Part shown: positions 1 to 5,389 of the stretch, in pieces
How positions within the stretch are numbered: position 1 is the stretch's first letter
Layout of the letters: each line of letters opens with the position of its first letter
From: Acidimicrobiaceae bacterium
Lineage (GTDB): Bacteria; Actinomycetota; Acidimicrobiia; Acidimicrobiales; RAAP-2
Direction: 5' to 3'
Length of the DNA: 5,791 nt
Assembly (NCBI GenBank): GCA_003135595.1
Contig: PLCI01000171.1
Span: 1-5,791 of the forward strand
Made by a program: the position numbers and the translations under genes
The notes under the pieces: model-generated
What the model saw: the letters and a program-made list of their open reading frames with translations, nothing else
The model's database searches: none
What the model was told of the DNA's origin: nothing

Positions 1-1316
1 TCGGCCTTCGGCCCCCAGGCGTCCTCGCGGCGGCGAGGCTCGACGACGATGCCGGCTTCTGACAGCTCGGCTGCGGTCGCGACCGCGGTCGGGCCGTGAC
101 GGCGTCGCAGCTCGTCGACCGCCGCTCGCAGCGCGACGAGGTCGCCCTGTCGATGGCGCGCCGCCACGTCCACGGCACGACGCTCGGCCACCGGGTCGGC
201 GAGCTCGAAGGCGAGCTGCACGGCTGACTCGCCCGCCTCGAGCGACGAGCACGAGACGCCGAGCAGCCGCACGCCGCCGCGTCGCGGGACGTCGTCGACC
301 AGCATCGCGGCGATGCGGGCCACGGCCTCCTCGTCGTCCACGCCGAAGTCGACGGTGTGGCTCCTCGTGCAGATCGAGAAGTCGTCGAACTTCACCTTCA
401 GCGTCACGCACCTCGCCCGGAGATCCGCGCCACGCAGGCCACGCGCGACCGCGCCGCCCATGCGTCGGGCGTGGCCGACGAAGTCGGCTCGCGCGGTCAC
501 CGAGACGGCGAACGTCTCTTCGTGGCCGATCGACTTGGCCTTCGCGCTCGCACTCACCGGCCGGTCGTCGATGCCGCGAGCAAGCTCGGTCAGGCGCTCC
601 GCGGTCGCCCGGCCGAGGTGCCCCACGAGAAGCTCGGCGTCGAGGTCGGCGAGCTCGGCGACCGAGCCGATGCCGAGCCGCTCGAGCCGTGCGCCGGTCG
701 CCGGTCCCACGCCCCAGAGTTCCCGCAGCCGAAGCGAGGCGAGCACGCCCGCCTCGTCCTCGGGCATGGTCACGACCACGCCCTGGCCGTCGAGGACGCG
801 CGTCGGCGTCGCGATGGGCTTGGCCCTGCGGCTCGCGAGCTTGGCGAAGAGCTTGTTGTGCGCGATCCCGATGCAGCACGACAGCGACAGCTCGGCTGCC
901 ACGCGCTCGCGAAGCGCCCAGGCGATCTCTGCGGGCGTCCCGAGCAGCGCCATCGACCCGGTGACGTCGCAGAACGCCTCGTCCAGCCCGAGGGGCTCGA
1001 CGAGCGGCGTGGCCGCGCCGAGCAGCTCGAAGAAGCGCGTCGAGACCTCCTCGTAGCGAGAGAAGTGCCCGTGCACGAACACCGCGTCCGGGCACCGGCG
1101 CTTCGCCTCTATCGACGACATCGCCGAGTGCACGCCGCGCCGTCGGGCCTCGTAGGTGCAGCTCGCCACCACGCCCCGCGCGCCATCGCCGCCCACGATG
1201 ACGGGGCGCCCTCGCAGCGAGGGGTCGTCGAGCACCTCGACGGAGGCGAAGAACGCGTCGAGGTCGACGTGCAGGATCGCCGGGCGCAGCGCCGCGGAGC
1301 GGTCGGGGTCAGCCGT
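1..1316 (-). CDS. dinB: DNA polymerase IV (Y-family, DinB), 3' end outside window
   Basis: This is a translesion DNA polymerase that copies past damaged bases at low fidelity. I translated the frame by hand and it is open from the PIG-L stop to the window edge, about 438 codons. Numbering from an ACG at 1316, the palm motif HVDLDAFFASVE carries catalytic Asp18 and the steric-gate Phe23. YEARRRGVHSAM follows at 55-66, and LDEAF holds the catalytic pair Asp112-Glu113. GIAHNKLFAKLAS and a helix-hairpin-helix-like LWGVGPATGARLERLGI come next, then the little-finger domain. A QLAFEL element at bases 201-218 resembles a beta-clamp binding motif. The residue before LDEAF is Gly, where Ser is usual. 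The gene overlaps the end of the PIG-L gene and is last in the SOS-controlled operon. The start is unresolved: no ATG, GTG or TTG lies in frame ahead of the catalytic core. Candidates are ACG at 1316 and CTG at 1289. The family assignment is very secure; only the 5' end is in doubt. Confidence 0.93.
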
Positions 1317-2019
1317 CGAGCGCGACGTGGCGGAAGGCCTCTCCGTGGGCGTGCCCGACGAGACGCCCCGCCTGCACCGCTCGCGCGACGACCGCGGTCC
1401 GCGCCCACTCGTCGTCGCCGTGGAGCTGGGAGCGGTGCGAGAGCACGGCGGTGACCTTGGCGTCCAGGGTGCCGTCGATGTCGACGACGACGTCAGGCTC
1501 GAGGGTCCCTGAGAGCAGGAGCCCTTCGACGTGGTGCGGCGGACCCGCCTCAGGGAAGTACAGGGGCATGCCCGCGGCAGGCGCGACGGCGTCGAGCACC
1601 GCCCAGCCTGTCTGGCGATGGTCGTGGTGGTTCACATAGACGCCGCCGAAGAACGTGGCGGTCGGATCCGGTGCCAGCACGGTGCTCGGCTGGAGGCGCC
1701 GGATCGCCTCGACGATGGCGCGTCGCGTCGCGAGGGAGTTCTCCACCTCGCCGTCGGGGATCCCGAGCTGCTCGACGCCGGCGATCCCGAGCGCGCCGGC
1801 GGCATCGTGCAGCTCGCCTGTCCGGCGCTCCGCGAGCGAGACGACGTCGCTGCTCGGATCAGTGGTCCCCTTCGCCCCGTCGGCCAGCACGAGCAGCCAG
1901 ACCTTCGCACCGAGCTTGGACCATGTCGCGAGCGTCCCGCCGCACGCGACGTCGGCGTCGTCGGGGTGCGCGTAGACGGCCAGGGCCCGCGAGGGGACCG
2001 TCTGGAACAGCTGCGCCAC
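1309..2019 (-). CDS. PIG-L family zinc-dependent deacetylase
   Basis: This 236-residue protein is a member of the PIG-L / LmbE de-N-acetylase family, which removes acetyl groups from N-acetylglucosamine-type substrates; MshB of mycothiol synthesis and BshB of bacillithiol synthesis belong to it. The N-terminal AHPDDAD motif (residues 17-23) supplies the expected His and Asp zinc ligands and the catalytic Asp. NHHDHR (130-135) supplies the later His ligand, and HRSQ (195-198) is the usual C-terminal motif. The length is normal for the family and no signal peptide is visible. The start is GTG at 2019, one base after the nrdR stop, with GGAG at 2025-2028 five bases upstream, so translation is probably coupled to nrdR. 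Its 3' end overlaps the dinB frame. The substrate cannot be read from the sequence. Mycothiol or a related thiol is possible in an actinobacterium, but the short length and SOS-operon context do not show it. Confidence 0.9.
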   Translation of the reverse strand: MAQLFQTVPSRALAVYAHPDDADVACGGTLATWSKLGAKVWLLVLADGAKGTTDPSSDVVSLAERRTGELHDAAGALGIAGVEQLGIPDGEVENSLATRRAIVEAIRRLQPSTVLAPDPTATFFGGVYVNHHDHRQTGWAVLDAVAPAAGMPLYFPEAGPPHHVEGLLLSGTLEPDVVVDIDGTLDAKVTAVLSHRSQLHGDDEWARTAVVARAVQAGRLVGHAHGEAFRHVALDG

Positions 2020-2344
2020 GTCAGCTCCGCGTCTTGGGTGCGGTGGTCTTGATCAGCAGCCCCACCTCGCGCTCGAAGTCGCCGAGCCCCTCGAAGCCCT
2101 TGTAGACCGACGCGAAGCGCACGTAGCCAACCTCGTCGACGTCACGAAGCCGTTCGAGGACTGCCCGTCCGATCTCCTCGCTCGAGATGTCCTCGGGACG
2201 AAGGCGCAGCGACTCCTCGACCGCGTCGCACAGCTCGTCCAGGACCTGGTCGGACACCGGACGGTTCTTGCAGGCCGCTCGCAGGCCGGCGATCAGCTTG
2301 GTGCGATCGAACGGCTCGCGAGTGCCGGACCGCTTGACCACGAT

Positions 2345-2358
2345 CAAGGGCACCTCCT
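2345..2358 (-). promoter_or_regulatory. Possible internal ribosome binding site and TTG start in nrdR
   Basis: AGGAGG at 2353-2358 is followed five bases later by an in-frame TTG at 2345-2347 (codon 49). This is good Shine-Dalgarno geometry and could restart translation after the premature stop, giving a 108-residue ATP-cone-only protein. The Glu-Glu-Val codons of the normal protein (GAG GAG GTG) create this sequence anyway, so it may be coincidence. An in-frame GTG at 2353 is too close to the purine tract to use it. Confidence 0.35.
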
Positions 2359-2443
2359 CAATGCGCTCGAAGGTGGTGAACCGCTGCGCGCACGAGACGC
2401 ACTCTCGGCGTCGGCGAATGGCCGCGCCGTCTTCTGCGAGGCG

Positions 2444-2446
2444 CTA
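2444..2446 (-). other. nrdR: Premature amber codon in nrdR
   Basis: Read on the minus strand the codons are GTC GTT GAT TAG CGC CTC, giving V-V-D-stop-R-L. The family motif is VVDSR, so one base change (TCG to TAG) explains it. The frame before and after the codon aligns with NrdR without any shift. Confidence 0.92.
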
Positions 2447-2527
2447 ATCAACGACCTTGTCGTCATCGCTGGAGCAGAAGGGGCACCGCACACGTGCACG
2501 CTAGACCCTGCCTGTCGACGCGGTCGC

Positions 2528-3106
2528 TCAGGGAATGACGATGTGCTCGCCGGCAACGAGCGTGGTCGAGCCCACCTCGGCGACGAGGGCTCGAGCGATC
2601 TGGGCGGCGTCGCCGGGGTTGACGCGCATGGCCACGGAGTGGATCGTGTCGCCCGATTGCACCACGATCGTGGATCCGGGAGCCAGACCCGCGGGAACGC
2701 CGGCCGGTGTGTCTTGTCCGGCAACGGTGACCGCGCCGAGCGCGCGAATGGGCAGTGCCAAGAGGACGACGGCAGCTAGCGACACGGCGATCCCCGCGGC
2801 TCGCCGACGTCGCACGGCAACGCTGGCACCGACAGGGCGGACGAACGTGTGCGCTGCGGGGCCGCGCGCCGAGGTTGCGCGCTCCATCCGACCCTCGGGC
2901 TCCGCCCCCGGCCTCGCGACTGCTCGTTGGGCGCTCGGGTGCGAGTCCCTGGACGCCCGTGGCACCTCATGGGTCACGAGGGCCGCATGGCGGGCCGCAC
3001 GCCTGGGCGGCGCACCGGTGCGGCGACCGCCCCGGATGACCCGCAGCTCTGGCGCGATCTCCCTCGTCGTCGGTGCCCCGGTCTCCTCGAACGGTGCGAT
3101 CGCCAT
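2528..3106 (-). CDS. LysM-domain single-pass membrane protein, probable SOS-induced cell division inhibitor (YneA/ChiZ-like)
   Basis: The 192-residue protein has three parts. Residues 1-102 form a polar Arg/Ala/Pro-rich segment that looks disordered and ends in RRRR. Residues 103-128 are a hydrophobic membrane segment (AAGIAVSLAAVVLLALPIRA). Residues 147-192 are a LysM domain with VVQSGDTIHSVA near its start and GEHIVIP at its end. The positive charges before the membrane segment predict a cytoplasmic N-terminus and an external peptidoglycan-binding LysM. This matches the layout of Bacillus YneA and mycobacterial ChiZ (Rv2719c), SOS-induced proteins that delay division, and the position beside lexA and nrdR also matches ChiZ. 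ATG at 3106 has AGGAGG six bases upstream. The promoter carries two perfect LexA boxes, so damage induction is well supported. Inhibition of division is inferred from family and context. A plain LysM cell-wall protein is the alternative. Confidence 0.88.
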   Translation of the reverse strand: MAIAPFEETGAPTTREIAPELRVIRGGRRTGAPPRRAARHAALVTHEVPRASRDSHPSAQRAVARPGAEPEGRMERATSARGPAAHTFVRPVGASVAVRRRRAAGIAVSLAAVVLLALPIRALGAVTVAGQDTPAGVPAGLAPGSTIVVQSGDTIHSVAMRVNPGDAAQIARALVAEVGSTTLVAGEHIVIP

Positions 3107-3112
3107 CCCGTG

Positions 3113-3118
3113 CCTCCT
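3113..3118 (-). promoter_or_regulatory. Ribosome binding site of LysM gene
   Basis: A perfect AGGAGG lies six bases before the ATG at 3106 and fixes this start. Confidence 0.85.
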
Positions 3119-3131
3119 GGTCCATCCTGAC

Positions 3132-3145
3132 CGAACAGGTGTTCG
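3132..3145. promoter_or_regulatory. LexA operator (SOS box), start-site proximal, LysM promoter
   Basis: CGAACAGGTGTTCG has perfect CGAAC/GTTCG half-sites and fits the actinobacterial/Gram-positive consensus CGAACRNRYGTTYG. It covers the predicted transcription start of the LysM operon, about seven bases after the -10 element. Confidence 0.92.
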
Positions 3146-3149
3146 TCAC

Positions 3150-3178
3150 ATTAGAGCACGAACACCTGTTCGGGTCAA
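3150..3178 (-). promoter_or_regulatory. Promoter of the LysM-nrdR-PIG-L-dinB operon
   Basis: On the minus strand TTGACC (3173-3178) and TCTAAT (3150-3155) are separated by exactly 17 bases. Each hexamer matches the sigma-70-type consensus at five of six positions. The start site would fall near 3143, about 37 bases before the ATG. No other promoter or terminator is evident down to dinB, so one transcript is likely to cover all four genes. Confidence 0.8.
3159..3172. promoter_or_regulatory. LexA operator (SOS box), inside promoter spacer, LysM promoter
   Basis: CGAACACCTGTTCG is the exact reverse complement of the box at 3132-3145, with a centre-to-centre distance of 27 bp. It fills 14 of the 17 bases between the -35 and -10 elements, so a bound LexA dimer would block RNA polymerase directly. 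Confidence 0.92.
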
Positions 3179-3193
3179 CTCATGGAGGACGTT

Positions 3194-4516
3194 CTACAAA
3201 GAGGCTGTGACTGCCGCCGCGACCCGGCCGAGCGCCTGGACCCCGCCTGCCTGGGCGCGCCTGGCGTCCAGCAGCCCTAGGGCCTCATCGACGGTCGAGA
3301 CCATCCGGATGCCGTGGCGGACCACGAGACGGGCGCACTCCTCGGCAAGGGCGCTGTCGGCGTGGTCGCCGGAGTCGGTGACCTGCCCGTCGCAGATCCA
3401 GACGACGCCCTCACCGCCGCGGCGTCGCGAGAGCGCGAAGCGCAGTGCGGGACCGTCCACCCCGTTGCCGACGTTGCCTGCTCGTACGAGCGTGGCGGCG
3501 CGTCCGCGCTGGGCGAGCACCCATGCGTTGGGGATCCCCGAGGAGCCCGGGGCGTGCGAGTAGCCGAGCACGAAGGCGCCGGGAGCTGCGGCGAGGAGGC
3601 GCTTGAGGTCCTCGACGGACAACGCCATGGAGCCGGACTGGTCGACGACCACGACACCTCCGCTGCCTCTGGAGGTGCGGTGGAACAGTCGACGAGACGG
3701 GTCCGTGACGAGCCTGCCGGGCCGGACGACCTGGCGGCCCGTGGCAGACGGCGCGCGCCTGAGGGCGACCGCACCGACGACGAGTCGGTCGAGCGCGACC
3801 GAGCGGTCGAGCACGAGCGGGGCGAACACACCGGTCGCCACGGGTCGGTCCCGGCGCCGCGCGGCGCGCGGGCGCCCGCAGCCCTCCGGTCCGCGATCGA
3901 CGTGCAACGAGATCAGCTCGGCGAATGCTCGCGTGTGCTCGGCGAAGCCAGCAGGGAGGCCGTCGTCGCCGGGGCTGGTCGAGGCAAGGGACGCTGTCGA
4001 CGCCTGTCGCGCCGTCGCAAGCAGCGCACGCTCCAAGCCTCGGCACACGCTCGCCCACTGGGGTCGCTCACGCCGCACGCCGCTCAACAGGTCGCGCAGC
4101 GCTCGAGTGCCGCTCACCGCGGCGGCGAACCAGATCGTCTCGTCCCAGTCCCCGGCCTCGGCGAGTCGGGTGCCCGTGAGCCGCTCAGAGCCGTCACGCA
4201 GGTCGCTCAGCTCGAAGCCCACACGCCCGAGGAGCTGGTTCACGCGGAACTCCTCGGCGCACTCGACCGACCTCGCGTGGAGCGGCCACACGTCGAATGC
4301 GCCAGGCGTGAGAGGGCTCACTCGCGCGTGCATGAGCTCGTGGCCGCGCACCAGGCGCCCGTGCTCCCCGCCGTCGAAGGGCACCCGCATGGCGCACCCC
4401 GCAAGGTCGGTCCACGCCTCGCCACGACGCGGCGGACCGCGCTCGACCCGCCAGCGCACCGGCCCTCTGCGATCCGCGCGCGAGGTGAGGAACTCCGGTG
4501 CGGGACCGCCCGTCAC
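3194..4516 (-). CDS. HExxH metallopeptidase-like and VWA domain protein, partner of AAA+ ATPase
   Basis: The 440-residue protein has two recognisable parts. In the N-terminal half, GHELMHARVSP at 58-68 contains an HExxH motif (His59, Glu60, His63), and AEEFRVNQLL at 87-96 offers a Glu about 25-30 residues later. This resembles gluzincin-type zinc sites, though no peptidase family is firmly recognised. The C-terminal part from about 285 is a VWA fold: VVVVDQSGSM (288-297) gives the DxSxS metal-binding MIDAS site, and WICDGQVTD (373-381) supplies a later Asp. Between them is an Arg-rich linker. No signal peptide or membrane segment is seen. It starts at GTG 4516, overlapping the ATPase stop as GTGA, so the two are translationally coupled. 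MoxR-type AAA+/VWA pairs (RavA-ViaA, CobS-CobT, NorQ-NorD) typically remodel or load metal into a target protein. The target here is unknown. Confidence 0.85.
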   Translation of the reverse strand: MTGGPAPEFLTSRADRRGPVRWRVERGPPRRGEAWTDLAGCAMRVPFDGGEHGRLVRGHELMHARVSPLTPGAFDVWPLHARSVECAEEFRVNQLLGRVGFELSDLRDGSERLTGTRLAEAGDWDETIWFAAAVSGTRALRDLLSGVRRERPQWASVCRGLERALLATARQASTASLASTSPGDDGLPAGFAEHTRAFAELISLHVDRGPEGCGRPRAARRRDRPVATGVFAPLVLDRSVALDRLVVGAVALRRAPSATGRQVVRPGRLVTDPSRRLFHRTSRGSGGVVVVDQSGSMALSVEDLKRLLAAAPGAFVLGYSHAPGSSGIPNAWVLAQRGRAATLVRAGNVGNGVDGPALRFALSRRRGGEGVVWICDGQVTDSGDHADSALAEECARLVVRHGIRMVSTVDEALGLLDARRAQAGGVQALGRVAAAVTASL

Positions 4517-5244
4517 GCGCCCAGCTCGGCGGCGTCGATCGCGAGCGCGTCGGCAATCTCGCGGCCCCGGTCTGCGCCGAAGGCCAGCCGCGCGGCGCGC
4601 TCGGGCTCGAGTGACTCGCGGAGCCGTGCGTAGGCGTAGAACGCACGCAGCGACGCGCGTCGCGAGGAGGGGGCCACCGCCGTGGCCATCGCGGCGTCTC
4701 GCAGGTCCTCGGGGAGCAGCTCGATCGCGTCCGGGTGCGGCGCGTCGATCTCGATGGCGACTGGGAAGCGATCGCGCAGGGCGCTCGGCAGCTCCTCTGG
4801 ATGCTCGAGGTTCGTCGTCATCACGACCGAGAAGCCGGGCAGCGGCGTGATGGCGGCGCCGGTCGCCGGATGGTCGAACCGCGCTGAGCCGTCGGTGTCG
4901 CAAACTGCGAGCAGGAGCGCGAGCACGTCGCCGGCGGCCCGGTCCGCCTCGTCGACCACGAGCCGACCGCCCAGGACGCCGTCGCCCCGCCACGCACGCA
5001 CTGCGGCGCCGTCGAGCCACTCGAACTGCCCGCCGGCAGTCGGCATCCAGCAGCCCGTCACGTCCGCGGCGGTCATGTCCTCGGTGCACACGAGTCGGTG
5101 AGCCCCAGCGCTGGCCACGCCCTCTCGGAGTGCGGCGTACGTCTTGCCGGTCCCAGACGGGCCGTAGAGCACGATTCGATCGATGCCCGCGCCGAGCGCG
5201 TCGGCGAAGTCCCTCCAACAGCCCGGCAGTGAGTCCCGTTTCAT
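4513..5244 (-). CDS. MoxR/dynein-type AAA+ ATPase (AAA_5-like)
   Basis: The 243-residue protein is a single AAA+ module. Walker A is GPSGTGKT (28-35), Walker B is LVVDEADR (95-102), sensor 1 is TTN (143-145), and ALRDRFP (155-161) carries the probable arginine finger. The insert TAADVTGCWMPTAGGQFEWLDGAAVRAW (58-85) is typical of MoxR-like and CobS/NorQ-like ATPases, which act with a VWA partner encoded next to them, as here. ATG at 5244 is preferred because GAGGGGG lies four bases upstream. A GTG at 5262 would add six residues and has no comparable site. The gene is divergent from lexA across 145 bp with two SOS boxes, so LexA control is possible, but I could not find a convincing promoter of its own. 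The AAA+ class is secure; the process it serves is not known. Confidence 0.9.
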   Translation of the reverse strand: MKRDSLPGCWRDFADALGAGIDRIVLYGPSGTGKTYAALREGVASAGAHRLVCTEDMTAADVTGCWMPTAGGQFEWLDGAAVRAWRGDGVLGGRLVVDEADRAAGDVLALLLAVCDTDGSARFDHPATGAAITPLPGFSVVMTTNLEHPEELPSALRDRFPVAIEIDAPHPDAIELLPEDLRDAAMATAVAPSSRRASLRAFYAYARLRESLEPERAARLAFGADRGREIADALAIDAAELGA

Positions 5245-5248
5245 GCCA

Positions 5249-5255
5249 CCCCCTC
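5249..5255 (-). promoter_or_regulatory. Ribosome binding site of AAA+ gene
   Basis: GAGGGGG ends four bases before the ATG at 5244 and favours that start over the GTG at 5262. Confidence 0.6.
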
Positions 5256-5267
5256 GGCACACAACGG

Positions 5268-5283
5268 GCGCTCGCCCGAGCGC
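5268..5283. repeat. Short GC-rich inverted repeat in AAA+ leader
   Basis: GCGCTCG, two bases, then CGAGCGC form a perfect 7-bp stem 24 bases upstream of the AAA+ start codon. There is no T-tract on either strand, so it is not an intrinsic terminator. It could fold in the leader RNA of the AAA+ gene, or be chance in GC-rich DNA. Confidence 0.4.
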
Positions 5284-5315
5284 GGCAACAGCCAGTCCCG
5301 CGAGGAGGGCGAGAC

Positions 5316-5329
5316 CGAACAGATGTTTG
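5316..5329. promoter_or_regulatory. LexA operator (SOS box), distal, lexA promoter
   Basis: CGAACAGATGTTTG fits CGAACRNRYGTTYG at every position. It overlaps the likely -35 element of lexA and lies 72 bases upstream of the divergent AAA+ start codon, so it may serve both directions. Confidence 0.88.
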
Positions 5330-5355
5330 CCTCAGGGTCTGCAATCCGGTAGCCT
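5327..5355 (+). promoter_or_regulatory. Likely lexA promoter
   Basis: TTGCCT (5327-5332) and TAGCCT (5350-5355) are 17 bases apart. The -10 keeps the key T, A and final T of the actinobacterial TANNNT pattern. The placement copies the LysM promoter in that one SOS box touches the -35 side and another covers the start site. The hexamers are weaker than those of the LysM promoter, so the call is moderate. Confidence 0.5.
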
Positions 5356-5357
5356 GA

Positions 5358-5371
5358 CGAACGCGCGTTCG
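5358..5371. promoter_or_regulatory. LexA operator (SOS box), proximal, lexA promoter
   Basis: CGAACGCGCGTTCG is a perfect 14-bp palindrome matching the SOS consensus. It sits at the expected lexA transcription start, 18 bases before the ATG, and implies autorepression. Confidence 0.9.
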
Positions 5372-5380
5372 CCCACTCCT

Positions 5381-5385
5381 GGAGG
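5381..5385 (+). promoter_or_regulatory. Ribosome binding site of lexA
   Basis: GGAGG lies four bases before the ATG at 5390 and supports that start. Confidence 0.8.
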
Positions 5386-5389
5386 CACG

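Larger units (their letters stand above)
2021..2491 (-). pseudogene. nrdR: Transcriptional repressor NrdR, interrupted by in-frame TAG at codon 16
   Basis: NrdR is a zinc-ribbon/ATP-cone repressor of ribonucleotide reductase genes that senses the dATP/ATP balance. The full frame from GTG at 2491 would give 156 residues, normal for the family. An in-frame TAG at 2501-2503 just upstream leaves this GTG as the only canonical start. The zinc ribbon has CPFC (3-6) and CVSC (31-34), so all four Cys are kept, followed by the Arg-rich RRRRE and RFTTFER. The ATP-cone begins at VVKRSGTREPFD (51-62). However, codon 16 (2444-2446) is TAG where the family has Ser in VVDSR; TCG to TAG is a single change. 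Everything downstream is intact, so the lesion is recent, a base error, or read through. As written, only a 15-residue peptide or an internally started ATP-cone fragment would be made. The gene lies 36 bases after the LysM gene and 1 base before the PIG-L gene. Confidence 0.88.

Noticed and set aside
1073..1091. CGAAC followed by a weak second half in dinB
   Set aside because: The right half is CGTCC, not GTTYG, so it is not a credible LexA box.
357..1454. Long plus-strand open frame opposite dinB and the PIG-L gene
   Set aside because: Its translation is Arg/Ala/His-rich without motifs, while the opposite strand encodes clear DinB and PIG-L motifs.
2344..2724. 126-codon minus-strand frame across the LysM-nrdR junction
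   Set aside because: It is a shadow frame of the LysM C-terminus and the nrdR zinc ribbon; both real frames show family motifs.
3089..3104. Partial SOS-like site CGAACGGTGCGATCG within the start of the LysM gene
   Set aside because: The second half-site does not match GTTYG and the spacing is wrong.
3131..3173. 16-bp perfect inverted repeat read as a transcription terminator for the VWA gene
   Set aside because: There is no T-tract after the stem on either strand, and the arms are two SOS boxes flanking a -10 element, which explains the symmetry.
3314..4633. Long plus-strand open frame opposite the VWA gene
   Set aside because: It is antisense to a protein with MIDAS and HExxH motifs, has no recognisable domain and no ribosome binding site was evident.
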